Assembly (NCBI RefSeq): GCF_020509005.1
Contig: NC_063015.1
Location: 310,001-374,000, forward strand
DNA from: Fulvia fulva
Taxonomy: Eukaryota; Ascomycota; Dothideomycetes; Mycosphaerellales; Mycosphaerellaceae
Direction: 5' to 3'
Length of the DNA: 64,000 nucleotides
The notes under the pieces: model-generated
Told to the model about the DNA's origin: nothing
Databases searched by the model: none
Seen by the model: only the letters and a program-made list of their open reading frames with translations
Translations under genes and position numbers: made by a program
Shown: positions 1 to 12,800 of the stretch, in pieces
How the letters are laid out: each line of letters begins with the position of its first letter
Numbering within the stretch: position 1 is the stretch's first letter

Positions 1-1942
1 GCTATAGCGTAATCCTATTAGGAGGAAGCCCTTTAGGACGAAATTTTCTGATAGGGGATTATTAGAGACACCGTTACAAAGGCTAGGAGAAAATATTAAG
101 GCGGTTTTAATACTATCGAAGGCCGATAACGGTGGATCTATACAGAACCTACCTAAGTCGTTAATACTATAGCAACCGCTGTTTATATAACTTCCCCCTC
201 CCCTAAAGGACATTAGGGAATACTAGAAGTTTAGAGATTAGGGTACTCTAATAAAAGAAAAAGAAGATATCGTTCAGTTCGACCTATCCGAACACCTAGC
301 GCTACCTTAGGTTATAGGTAACAAGAGGTTAAGGGGGGACGGAGATAATAACTCTAAAGAGTATAAGGCTAAACACTATAAGGCTCTTATCGCCTAGATG
401 TTCTATCTAGACCCTATAATAAGCTAGGTAGAGGAGATTCTAAACGACGTAGAAGAATATACATTTGCTACTATTAGGTAGGCTATAGCCTATTAGTAGG
501 AAGTACTAATTCTAAAGTCCTATAAGGTAGCCGTAGGAGACCCCGAATAGGGACATATATAGAGAGAGGTAATCGAGAACGAACTTATTGCCTTAGTAAG
601 CAATAACACCTAGGAAGCAGTTATACCGCTAAAGGATGCGAATCTAATTACTTCTAGGTAGGTCTTTGATATGAAAAGAATGATTAGTAGAGCTATTAAG
701 AAGTTTAAGGCAAGACTAGTTATAAGAGGGTTTTTATAGAAATATAGGGTTAACTTCGAAGAGACCTTTATACCTACTATTAGACATAATACTCTCCGAG
801 TATTTATAGCAGTAGTGTATAGGAGAGATCTCGAGATACACCTAGTAGATGTGAATAATGCTTTTACCTAAAGTAGCCTTCTTAAAGATATCTATATAAT
901 CCCACCCCTAGGAGTTAAAGCACCTCTAAACATAGTGTTCAAGGTCCTACGAAGCCTTTATAGGCTTAAGCAAGTAGCTAGAGACTAGAACAAGCTCTAT
1001 GTTACGAAGGTAGAGAAGATTAGATTTACCTAGTCTTAGGTAGATCTATGTCTACTTATCTATACGGATAGAGACCTTATAGTCCTTATCTATATAGATG
1101 ACATACCTATTATAGCTCCGAAGCTATTAGATGTTCAGTAGTTTAAGGCTGAGCTTAGAAAAGTGTTTAAGATTAAAGATCTTAGTAAACCTACGAAGAT
1201 CCTTAGAATAAGGATTACAAGAGACAGGTCCTAAGGCACTTTAAAGCTTAATCAAGGACACTATATCTACGCTAACTTAGCTAAGATAAACATAGCTAGA
1301 GAGAAGGCTACGCTAACCTACTTACCTATAGAGAGCTACGAGCATTTAGTGCCTACGGCACCTATAGATAAGAGGTATAACAAACAGGATTACTAGAGCT
1401 ATAATAGTACCTAGATATAGCTAATGACAATAACAAGGCCAGACTTAGCATTCCCCCTTAGAAGAATTAGCTCATTTGTTGCTAATCCCTCGTAGTAGTA
1501 TATAAAGGCTTTAAAGAAGCTCTCCCGATACCTACGGTCGTACCTAGACCTAGGTCTTATATATAGAAAGGGAGGGGGCAATCTCTAGGGATACTCGGAC
1601 TCTAACTACGTTATAGACAAAGTGGATAGAGTCTTAATTCTAGGATACGTATAGTTCCTTTATAGATTACCTATGTCCTAGATAAGTAGGAAGTAGAAGT
1701 CTATTGTAACATCAACAATAGAAGCTAAGTTTATAGCTATAAACGTAGCCGTAAAGTAGTTACAATTTCTTACTACTGTCCTTAGGGAAATGGGGTGCCT
1801 AGAACTAGTGGGAAAGAGCTCTTTCTAGCCGAGTATAAGGGCAAGCAAGGGCACTGTTAACGAGCTAAGGCTAGTTAAGCTTATAGGTAACAACTAAGCC
1901 GCTTTGACACTTATTAAAGATGCCTATATACATGAAAGGTCG
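1..1942 (+). mobile_element. Copia-A retrotransposon, 5' portion (pol; reverse transcriptase and RNase H), degenerate
   Basis: Degenerate Ty1/Copia pol, cut by the window start. The reverse transcriptase core is readable: a DIYIIPP / VFKVLRSLYRLKQ stretch near 885-975 and the catalytic YIDD motif near 1,090. A TRPDLAFP stretch near 1,435 and an RNase H region (TSTIEAKF near 1,710) follow. Many TAG codons interrupt the frame. The frame stops at LINE-A and resumes at 6,835 with the SKHID motif that normally ends Copia RNase H. The first 1.1 kb is repeated in inverse orientation at about 7,279-8,370 (Copia-B). Confidence 0.85.
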
Positions 1943-4900
1943 ACGACGAGAATCACCTGTACGTGGTGTCGGCTACGAACCTCTCGTCTAGCTACGAGAG
2001 AGCCAAGTATTCTCACGCTAGAGCGTCGTAGGCGCGACGGGCGCGTAGCGTAGGCGAAGCCGCGGCGAACAGAGGACTACTAGCAAAACGGGTATGAAAA
2101 CTATCCGACGAGCGTGTACTCGTGTCGGGAGCGAGTCCCTCTTCTTTCTGCGTGTAAGAAGGGCGCGGAACCGTGGCCTATACGCTCGACAGGACACCTC
2201 TAGTATAAGTACAGAATTTTCACCTCCGGAGACCGTAAACCGAGCGGGCTAAGCGACGAACATTAGACGAGCGGACTACAGAACAACAACTGAGCGGACT
2301 ATGCAACGGCGTCGAGCGGACTACGAAACAATCTGGTGTTTGCCAGCGGGCAATGCGGTGGGTAGGTGGACACGCGACGAAGCCTATAAGGGCCTGTTGA
2401 ACACCCGGTATAGGAACGAGGGTTTTGCCTAAGGCACTGCCTATCCCGCTACACAACGCACCTAGTCTGATATAGTAGATTGCGACGAGGAAAAGACGAT
2501 AGCCTAAGCAAGGAAAAGACGGCTGTTAGGACGGGGAAAAGACGTACAATGCAAGTGGATTAGTTCTGTGATCGGGGAGGATCGAGGGTAGGGTGATAAG
2601 GAACTTCATATTGGTTAGTAGGTAGAAACGTAAGGAGTACGCTGCCCGGCGTGGTGTGTGCCCCGAGCAGACCTGCGAGGCATAGACGGCCGCTTTCTAG
2701 AGATAGGCTGCGGTAACGCGAAGGGCGTCAAAACCTAGGGCGTGGTGTATACTAGTAGCGACGGCTGACACTGTCTGTACAGCCCGAGAGGACGGATGCG
2801 CATGTCGGTCAATAGAGAGCACTAAAGGGCTCAGGCCTATAGAGGTGGATATTGGCTTAAGGAGCAAACAGGGAGGGAGGGCGTAGAGGGAAGCTTTTGC
2901 TCCGGGCTAACCTCTCGAAACGAGGCTACACGGTGGTGCTAGATAAGTGGGAAAGCGCGGTTAAGACTTGTCACCTTATCTCGTAGCTAGCTTGCTAAAT
3001 ACGATTCCTTCCTTGCCCTAACGATAGCAGGAGGGACCTACCGTGTACAAGGGCTTCGAGCCGAGCAAAAGGAAGAGGGCAGAAGAGACGAACAAGGGAA
3101 CCTAACCGCAAACGCATCCACCTCCCGGTAGGCCTCGACACCTTAACCGGGCTGCCAACGAACTAGGCCAAATGCGAATCTTTAGGGCGCCCTAGCGGCC
3201 CTAGGGCCAGCCGGACAGCGAGATACAGGCTCAGGAGACACAGCAGGTCAGCACGGAAATAGACCTCACGGATAACGAATGATACTATACGACGACATCA
3301 CTATCGTACAGTATAACGTAAACAAAAGTAGGGACAAGGTCCAGCGCCACTTTCTACAAGAGCTAGACCCGCTACGGCACCACGTTATTGCGGTATAGGA
3401 ACTATAGATCAACCCCTACGTAGGACTCCTAGCCACTTGTAATGACCGGAGATACCACACCGTAATCGCGGGCCAACGAGGCGTCATCCCGAGGACATGT
3501 ATATACGTAAGCAAGACTATAGACCTTGAGTCGTGGAAGGTTATACTACCGCAGCAGGGCAACCTAGGAGACATAACATCAATCTAGATCGACACGACAC
3601 AAGGCCCTATCCAGATCCATAACGTTTACAACCCGCCACCGCGGGGTCGGACGAGTAGGGAACTAGGAACCCTCGCCCACCTAGAGCGGACCCTAAGCTA
3701 AGACACGAAGCAAGTACTCCTCGGCGACTTCAACCTCCACCACCTACAGTGGGGACTCGAATTCACTCCCCCGCACGCATTTCTAGGGGGGAAGCTACTA
3801 GACATAACCGCACGCTACGGAATGGCCTTAGTAACACCAAAGGGAACAGAGACGTGGAAGGCCCGTACTAGTGCAAGCACGATCGACCTATGCTTTCTAT
3901 CACGAGAACTTGAAGAGAGACTAGTCCAATGCCGACCGAACTACGCGCTAGAAGCCTCCTCAGACCATATCCCTATCCAAACGACGCTAGGGGTGAAGGC
4001 GATAGAGGAGCCAGCAAACGAACCACGCCGTAACTAGAAGAAGGCACGCTAGGACGACATAAGAGGCTTCCTAATAGCGAACCTACCACAGTATAGAGAA
4101 CTCGAGACGACAGCTTAGCTAGATCAAGCAGCGGAACAGATTACCTCGGTCATATGGCAAGCAGCGGAACAATACACGCCGTTACTCCGGCCCTTAACGC
4201 AGTAGAAGGCCTTCTGGACCCCTAAATGCTCTACGAAGGTAAGGGAGGCTAGAAGGGCAAGGCGACAGTGGACGAAGGAGCACACCTAAGAGACGTAGGA
4301 GCAATACTGCCACGCGACACAAGAGAAGAAGGCACAGATAAGACGCGATAAGCTATAGGACTGGAGAGCGACGATCGGGCTCGTTATAGAAAACCCGGAA
4401 CAGATGTAGAGACTTGCTAAATAGGCACGACTACCTGAAGAGTAACAAGCCCCTCACTTCCCCCCAATCGTAGACCGCGAAGGGATTGCCCAGGCTACGC
4501 CCCGGGGCAAGGCAAAAGCGTTAGCCGACCATTTCTTTTCGACGTAAGTAGAGGCAGACCTTACGGACATCGACCCGAGCATATACCCGGAACCCCTAGA
4601 CATAGATTGGGCGGTTAGCTCTAACACAGTAACAGGAGTTATAAGTAAGCTAAAGGGACGAAAAGCCCTAGGCCTAGACAGGATACCAAACGTACTGCTA
4701 AAAGAGTGTAGAGAAGAGATCGCGCCGAGCCTTGTAAACCTATTTACCGCGTGCCTACGGCTAGGGTATCACCCGAAGCCGTATAGAGAGTCTATGACAG
4801 TAGTGCTACGCAAGCTATAGAAGGAAGACTATACTCAGCCTAAGTCGTACAGACCAATAGCACTTCTAAATACGATAGGGAAGGTCCTAGAAAAGATAGT

Positions 4901-6834
4901 AGCCTAGAGACTTACGCAGCTTGCCGAGGACAACCACGTACTCCCAGCAACACAGATAGGGGGAAGAAGCCAGCGATCGACACTAACAGCAATGGAGCTA
5001 ATTACGGAGCAAATTCAGACCCTCTGGCACTACGGCAGGAACCGAGCGGCGTCCTTACTATCCCTCGACATCGCAGGGGCCTTCGACAACGTCTCACACC
5101 AAAGGCTAATACATATCCTACAGCAGAAAGGCATCCCCTAGTGGGCAACGTCGTTCGTCTTCTCCTTTCTCTAGGAACGGACGACATACCTAGTCCTAGG
5201 AAGGTACACGTCCGACCCGGTGAAGGCAGAGACTGGAATACCTTAGGGATCTACTCTCTCCCCTATCCTATTTCTGATATTTATGTCGGATCTAATCCCC
5301 CTACTCACCTCTCCGCAAACCTTAGCATCGGGGTTCGTAGACGATACAAACATCCTAGCCTGGTCAGACTCGACAGAAGAGAACTGTCGCCTCCTTGAAG
5401 ATAGGCACAAGAAATGCGAGGAGTGGGCAAAGAAGCATAGTGCCCGGTTCGCCCCTGAAAAGTACCAACTTATACACTTCAGTAAAGCGAGAACACACTA
5501 TAATATGAAGGCGGCGGTAAGAATCCAAGGCTACGAGACCAAGCCATCAGCGGAGCTACGAGTACTAGGGATCTGGCTCGACCCGAAGCTAAGCTAGAAT
5601 GTACAGATTAAGAAAGCCCAGAGTCGAGCGCAAGTCAATGAAGCCTCGATAAAGAGGCTTACGGCATCTACATAGGGAGCAACATTCGACAAGGCAAGAG
5701 TAATGTATAAGGCGATCGTCAGACCAGCTATGTTGTACGGGGCACAGATTTGGGGAACAGGAGGCGTAGGCAAGCCGATCCCGAAACGGATAGAGCAACC
5801 CCTAAACAGGACACAGGCAGGCAACCTACGTAGGGTACTAGGCGCATACAAGACAACGTCAACAAGCACGGTAGAAATGGAGACAGGAATACCACTAATC
5901 GGCCAGTACATCCGGGGAATGAGAATTCAATACGCGGCAAAGACGACAGGTTACCTAGCACAAACCACGATCTAGGAGGCAAAGAATAAGATAGAAAGCC
6001 GCTACCGGAGAGGGGCAGGATATAGGACAAGCCAAAAAGAGGATGACCTTACTACCTTTACGGCCGTACAGACAAGCACCGAATGGCTAGCACGAAAGGA
6101 GGAGGAGCGTAGGACTCGCCAGGCCGGCGGGAGCAAGGCTAAGACCCAAAACCTAGCGGAACAGATAGCGAGCTGCCTATGGGAGCAGGACTGGAAAAGG
6201 AAGCCCCCTAAGACAACAGGCCCGATAGCGCTCCGAGCCTTCCAGAGACACAATTACCAGCTATATAGGGACCTGACAAGGGCCGAAGCAAGCATAGCGA
6301 TCCAAATCAGGTCCGAACACATTGGATTAAGGGCCTACCTGTCTAGGAGACGCGCACTAGACATCTATAGCCCAGCCTGCCAGTGTGGCTACCCATCGCA
6401 AAACCCAGAACATATGCTACTACGATGCCCGTAGTGGGCGAGAGGCAGGGGAAATTGGAGGCACTAAGCGGGAAGGAGAGACTACAAGTCAATTATTAGG
6501 GACAAAGGCAACATTCGCCGAATCTCTCGGTGGATACTACAGCAGGGATACCTCCAGCAGTTTAGCCTCGCGAGCGAGACGGAGGAGTGGATAGACAAGA
6601 GGCGGAAGCGAGGGGGGTTGCAGATAGGGTAGTCATCAGGGCAGGCCTATAACACTAGCGTACCCCTAACAAGGGAAAGTTAAGACAACAACTAGGAGGA
6701 AAAGACAGGCGGGAAGGAGGAGGGGTTTTCACTAATACGGTTTCCCCTCTATATTTACGAAAACAAGATAGTATAGCTACATAGGCCAAAGGGCACTATA
6801 ACAGCTTAATGAAATATCTATCTATCTATATCCC
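1943..6834 (+). mobile_element. LINE-A, Tad1-like non-LTR retrotransposon, degenerate
   Basis: Non-LTR retrotransposon inserted in Copia-A. From 5' to 3' it has about 1.3 kb of 5' sequence with no domain I can name, then an APE-type endonuclease at about 3,297-4,010 (GDFNLHH near 3,725 and SSDHIPI near 3,958), then a reverse transcriptase at about 4,600-5,600 (motif A LDIAGAFDNVSH near 5,067, catalytic FVDD near 5,335), then a C-terminal CxC...H...C zinc motif near 6,380-6,430. The 3' tail is TATC-rich. Stops interrupt every domain. The flanking TGAAAGGTC occurs at both ends and fits a target-site duplication. A second copy, LINE-B, lies at 18,011-21,945 on the other strand. Confidence 0.85.
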
Positions 6835-7042
6835 TGAAAGGTCAAAGCATATTGATGTTATATATAACTATATCAGACATCTCTAGTAGTAGAAGAAGAT
6901 TATAGTAGACTACTGCTATATAAAAAAATATAGCTACTAATAGGTTAATAAAGCCCCTTAATAGCTAGTAGTTCTAAAACTTTGTAAGGTAGCTCTAGCT
7001 TACATAAAGGGATTGTAAGAGACTATATAGCCTAAGTAGGAG
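6835..7042 (+). mobile_element. Copia-A, 3' remainder after LINE-A (end of RNase H and polypurine tract)
   Basis: The Copia-A frame resumes here with SKHIDV and then IRHL, the terminal RNase H motif of Copia elements, directly after the LINE-A tail. A purine-rich stretch ends just before the LTR at 7,043 and fits a degenerated polypurine tract. Reading across the LINE restores the interrupted Copia frame, which supports the nesting order. Confidence 0.8.
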
Positions 7043-7277
7043 TGTTAAGAACATATAGGCCGTAGGACAAGTATATAGGTGTAGGTGTGTCATATAACTA
7101 AATCACGTAACTAGGGCTTACTAGCCTAATAGGCTAGTAAACATCCGGACAATTAGTATCTACCTATACTAACACCGGCGATACTATATATAGATATACG
7201 CTATCCTATTAGGTCCTTCTTCGTCTTTCGTGTGATCGGCCGTCTTCTACTACTACGTAACTCGTACCTATTTAATA
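7043..7277 (+). repeat. Copia-A 3' LTR (235 bp)
   Basis: Starts TGTTAAGAAC and ends CCTATTTAATA. The same sequence occurs at 11,314-11,547 (reverse strand) and 24,026-24,259 (forward strand). The copies differ largely by C/T and G/A changes. The next base, 7,278, is inside the reverse transcriptase of Copia-B, so this LTR end marks where Copia-A inserted. Confidence 0.85.
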
Positions 7278-10200
7278 GTAAGGACTATAAGGTCTCTATC
7301 CGTATAGATAAGTAGACATAGATCTACCTAAGACTAGGTAAATCTAATCTTCTCTACCTTCGTAACATAGAGCTTGTTCTAGTCTCTAGCTACTTGCTTA
7401 AGCCTATAAAGGCTTCGTAGGACCTTGAACACTATGTTTAGAGGTGCTTTAACTCCTAGGGGTGGGATTATATAGATATCTTTAAGAAGGCTACTTTAGG
7501 TAAAAGCATTATTCACATCTACTAGGTGTATCTCGAGATCTCTCCTATACACTACTGCTATAAATACTCGGAGAGTATTATGTCTAATAGTAGGTATAAA
7601 GGTCTCTTCGAAGTTAACCCTATATTTCTATAAAAACCCTCTTATAACTAGTCTTGCCTTAAACTTCTTAATAGCTCTACTAATCATTCTTTTCATATCA
7701 AAGACCTACCTAGAAGTAATTAGATTCGCATCCTTTAGCGGTATAACTGCTTCCTAGGTGTTATTGCTTACTAAGGCAATAAGTTCGTTCTCGATTACCT
7801 CTCTCTATATATGTCCCTATTCGGGGTCTCCTACGGCTACCTTATAGGACTTTAGAATTAGTACTTCCTACTAATAGACTATAGCCTACCTAATAGTAGC
7901 AAATGTATATTCTTCTACGTCGTTTAGAATCTCCTCTACCTAGCTTATTATAGGGTCTAGATAGAACATCTAGGCGATAAGAGCCTTATAGTGTTTAGCC
8001 TTATACTCTTTAGAGTTATTATCTCCGTCCCCCCTTAACCTCTTGTTACCTATAACCTAAGGTAGCGCTAGGTGTTCGGATAGGTCGAACTGAACGATAT
8101 CTTCTTTTTCTTTTATTAGAGTACCCTAATCTCTAAACTTCTAGTATTCCCTAATGTCCTTTAGGGGAGGGGGAAGTTATATAAACAGCGGTTGCTATAG
8201 TATTAACGACTTAGGTAGGTTCTGTATAGATCCACCGTTATCGGCCTTCGATAGTATTAAAACCGCCTTAATATTTTCTCCTAGCCTTTGTAACGGTGTC
8301 TCTAATAATCCCCTATCAGAAAATTTCGTCCTAAAGGGCTTCCTCCTAATAGGATTACGCTATAGCGCTCGACTCGGCTAGTTAGTAAAGGTGATACCAA
8401 GATCTATATCTCCCCCTTCTTATTCTTAAACTAGTCGACGTGACTATACGCTTTTATTATTTTTATGTCGGGATCCTAGAACAGCTATTGTTTTGTAGTA
8501 TTTTCTAAGTAGCCTATAAACACGGCTTCTTTTCCTCAGTTTATCAACGTGTCTCTCCTTAAGCCTTGAGGTTAGGCTCTAAGGTCTATATAGACTATAG
8601 CTTTATATCCCTAGACGCGGAAATAGTCGACTAACGGTACTTAGCTAGTAAAGGCTTCTTCTAGTAAAAGAGCAATACTATCAATGATCGGACTATTAGG
8701 CAGTATGTTTCTGATTACAGTCTGTACTTATAAAGCTTCTAGCTAGAACTCAACTAGTATACTAGAGTCTTTAAGTATAGCCCGGACTATATTCTTAGAG
8801 GCTTAAATTGACCTTTCTATAGGTCTATTTTGAAGAGAGTTATAGGCATCAGTTATGTCTATCTAAGTACTAAACTCCTTCTCCTACTCTTTTAGTAAGG
8901 CGAGAATTTCCTTTGTACTATTACTACGGATCGTAGACAGAAAGTACCTTGACTGCCGTTCTGCCTAGACCTTCTAATCCCGTAGGGCTGTAGGAGCGTC
9001 GCTCCTAGCCTTCAAAGGGATTACCCACTTCTTCCTAGAGAAGTTGTCTATAATCTCAAGCCAATATTTGTATCCTAGCCTAGAGACTACGCCCTAAAAA
9101 GACCTATAGATGTCAATAGAGATGAGGGCCAGCCTCTCCCCTTTTCTCTCTATAGCAGGTCCTTTGAACTTCCTTATGTTTGTAAGGGAGCAGACCTTAT
9201 AGTTCTAGTGTTTAGAAGGAATAGGAATAGGATCTTTCTTATTAGTGACTCTATATAGGTTTCTTAGTAGTCCCTTGCTAAGGTGTGTATGTCTTCTATA
9301 CTATAGCTCCTACTAATCTTTGGACTTAGTATTAGCTATAGCGGTGCCGTTACGTTCTTAAGAGAGTATACTAGTATACTATAGCTTAAGAATTTCCGAG
9401 ATCGAGTAGATAAACGGTACTCCTCCTCGAAGTTTAGTATAGACAACGGGTTTACTAGACAAGGATTTTAGGGTGAAACTAGGTAGTTAGATAGCAAACT
9501 GTTAGCTAAACTGATTCTACGAAACAAGACTAACTCTAAGGCTAGGAACAAACAGGACATTTTCTAAGACAATTTGCTTTCTAGAAGGACTACCTATTAC
9601 TACACTTCCTATATATGTAGCTTGTAGATAGCTACCCCTAACCTTGATCCACTTCCTCTTTTAAAGAGGCTTTAGTGTCCTAAATAGTAAATCTTGGTCA
9701 GTTATATATAATGATGTATAAGAGTTAAGTAACCACTCGGACGAGGGGTACTTACCTTTAGCTTCTATAGTAGAATAGGCAACCTTATTAACATCATTAT
9801 CTTCTGATAGTATCTTAGGGTCTAATACGTCTTCCTAGGTCGTATAGGCCCTTATAGGCTTACTAGAGGAGGCCTTTAGCTTACGGCTCTCCTTTATCTA
9901 CTTTATAAGGTCCGTTATTACCTTAAGGACATCACGAAGGTTTAGTAATAATGACCTCCTACGAGGTAGTAACGATTGTCTCTTAGTAGGGTAGGTAACC
10001 CTAGCTAGTTTGTCCTTGTTCCTAACAGCCTACTAAGCTATAGAAAGGTGTGGGCACTTGCTTATAAAATGGTCACTACCGTAGAGATAGTACGTAAGCT
10101 TGCCCTAGAGACCCTTCTTAGCGAACATAGCTATCCCTTAATAAATTATTGATTCTTGCTTCTCCCTAAGAATTGTAAGAATGTCTTGTAGTAAGAGATT

Positions 10201-11313
10201 CACCTAGGTATTAATTACATCGCGAATTGAGCCAAATAAGTCTAGTAGAGCTACTAAGAGTTACTAGATCTTTCTGTCCTTAGTCTTAATGTCTTAGAAC
10301 TAAGGCGAGATTAAAACAGCCCTCCTTATAATTGAGCTAAGCTCCTACTAGGCGTTATCTATTGACTAGTCCTCTGTTATTACGAAATTGGTGTATTGCT
10401 AAAGCAAACTTCTTCTAGTAGCGAGAAGTCTTCTCTTATATTTAGCTTTAGCCTATTCCTATAACTCCTTTATATACCGGATCTCGTATATCATCTCTTA
10501 GTTATCTATCGACAGACAGATGTACATCTTATATAGGGCCGTTACACTGTGCCGTCTGTACGATGCCTTCCTTATCGCTTGATCTAAAGGAAGGGATGAC
10601 TCCAATAATATAGAGGGTGTCGCTATAGATAGGGTTGTAGCGGGAATGTCCGTAATAATGTCTTCGAGGACCTAGTCAACCTGCTTTAATACTAGGTGTA
10701 TTCTTATTAGCTTGAACTATGTTTTGTAGTTCTCTCTTATTAGAATAGGTACTACTCTCTTTCTTATAAACCTAGTCTCGTTCTCTATTTTTATAAGTTA
10801 AGAGATAGGTTAGCTACCCTTAGGTAAAAGGATATATTCGTTCGTACGCAATTAGATCGATATAAGGTAAACCAAACGCGAGGTTAATAGTAGAGAGAAT
10901 GGCTATCTACTAGAAAGCGAGGAAAGTCGGTCGTAAGGATCGTGTTTCTAAGACACTGTCTCGTATTAGTACTAAGACACTATAGCGTAACTCTCTTAGT
11001 AGAGGGGGTTTCTGAGACACTACGGCTCTCTTAGAATAAATAGTTAGTCGATGCGAACGCGATGTCCGGAGAGCGACTCTTCTTAGTAAGCTCGCCTACT
11101 TGTCTAAGGTATTAGTATAGGCTCCCTAACCCGGAGTCTAATAGTGCCTTACTAGGCTCTTTTACGTCTTATATATACCTATAGCACGGCTATAGCTTCC
11201 TATATAAGGCGGGTGCGGCCTCTAGTCTGCCTTCCTTTTGTTCTGAAGAGGAATAACTCTAATACGATTTTGTCGAGGGTAAAACACCGAGTTACTAACT
11301 CGGGCTTATAACC
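7278..11313 (-). mobile_element. Copia-B internal region (gag, protease, integrase, start of RT), degenerate
   Basis: Reverse-strand Copia of the same family as Copia-A. Reading down from 11,313 it contains a gag-like region, a protease/integrase region (the integrase C-terminal YKAIVYID motif reads near 8,600) and the first part of the reverse transcriptase. It stops at 7,279, opposite the Copia-A position just before the YIDD motif (about 1,085), where the Copia-A LTR begins. The missing 3' part should lie left of the window on the other side of Copia-A. Stops occur throughout. Confidence 0.8.
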
Positions 11314-11547
11314 TATTAAATAGGTACGAGTTACGTAGTAGTAGAAGACGGCGGATTATACGAAAGACGAAGAAGGACCTAATAGGATAGCGTATATCTA
11401 TTTATAGTATCGCTAGTATTAGTATAGGTAGATACTAGGTGTCCGGATGTTTACTAGCCTATAGGCTAGTAAACCCTAGTTACGTAATCTAGTTATATAA
11501 CACACCTATACCTATATACTTATCCTACGGCCTATATGTTCTTAACA
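11314..11547 (-). repeat. Copia-B 5' LTR (234 bp)
   Basis: Reverse-strand copy of the TGTTAAG...TTTAATA LTR. Its outer flank at 11,548-11,552 is GAAGA, which is TCTTC when read with the element. The same pentamer flanks the outer end of the LTR at 24,026-24,259, and the sequences beyond each LTR are two halves of one LINE (see findings). Confidence 0.85.
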
Positions 11548-12800
11548 GAAGATACGATAACCGTAGGTACTATCTAAGCCCGGAGTACCCCTATAGACAT
11601 TGTCCTAGCTAGCCTATAATAGTAGTATAGGACAACCTTACTATTATATAGTATAATATTAATAAAAGTAAAGATAAGGTCTAGCTCCACTTCCTATAGG
11701 AACTCGACTACTAAAAGCACTATGTCGTAGCGCTATAGGAACCTTAGACTAACCTATATATAAGTAAACCGGTAACCTATAACGACTAACGATACTATAC
11801 GGTAGTCGGTAGGGGTATAGGACATACCCTAAGAATATATACTCACGTAAGTAAGGCTATTAGTATAGAAGTATAGAAGGTCGTACTATAGCCGGAAGGC
11901 TACTAGGGGGATATAACGACAATCGAAATAGCGATAGGCTAGGGAACCGTCCGAATCTATAACGTCTATAACCCTTACCTATAAGGACGAACGAGTAGAG
12001 ACCTAGGAACCCTAGCTACGCTAGATCGGATACTCGAACAAGGGGATATATACTAAGTCCTAGTAGGCGACTTTAACCTTTACTACCCGTAATAGGGTCT
12101 AGACTTCACCCCCCTATACGTATACCTAGGAGGTAAGTTACTAGAAATTACCGTAAGCCGCGATATAGAACTAGCGACCCTAAAGGGTAAAGAGACGTAG
12201 AAGGCGAGATTAAGCGTAATACCGCCCGAACCTCTCGCCCGAAGTAGGATCAGACTATATCCCGATCTAGACAATAATCGAGGTAGAAGTCGAGGAGGAA
12301 CCTATAGCGGAGCTACGCCTAAACTAGAAGAAGGCCCCGTAGGAGGAAATCCGAGACGAACTAGCGGTATAACTATATAATAATAGAGTAAATACGGGAC
12401 TAGAAGCGGGAATAGAAGTAGAATAAGAAGCCGAGCTCGATAAGGAAGCCGAACGGATAACAATAGTCGTATAGGAGACAGCTCGTCGGTATATACCCTA
12501 TATTCGACCTTCTTAAAGATAGAAGCTATTCTAGACCCCGGTATACGCGGAAAGGGTAAAGGAGGCGAGGAGGGCTAGACGAGAGTAGACGAAGGAGTAT
12601 ATATAAGTAATATAGGACGTATACTAAAGGGCTAGCTAAGCTAAGAAAGCCTAGATACGTTGGGATAAATAGCTAGACTAGAGAACGACGGTCGGGCTCG
12701 TAATAGAGAATCCTAACTAGATATAGCGACTAGCGAGGTAGGCGAGAGCCGGAGGGATAGAGAAGACGCCTTACTTCCCGCCTATAGTATTAAATAGGTA
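11548..12800 (+). mobile_element. LINE-C, ORF2 5' part (endonuclease domain), degenerate fragment
   Basis: Tad1-like LINE fragment related to but diverged from LINE-A. The endonuclease domain begins near 11,645 (IIQYNINKSKDK), with YNVYNP near 11,960 and GDFNLYY near 12,068. The linker towards the reverse transcriptase runs to about 12,790 and then ends; no reverse transcriptase follows. TAG codons are frequent. The left edge is a Copia LTR. The matching ORF1 half is on the opposite strand at 24,260-24,745 and 31,792-32,698. The right edge is approximate. Confidence 0.75.
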
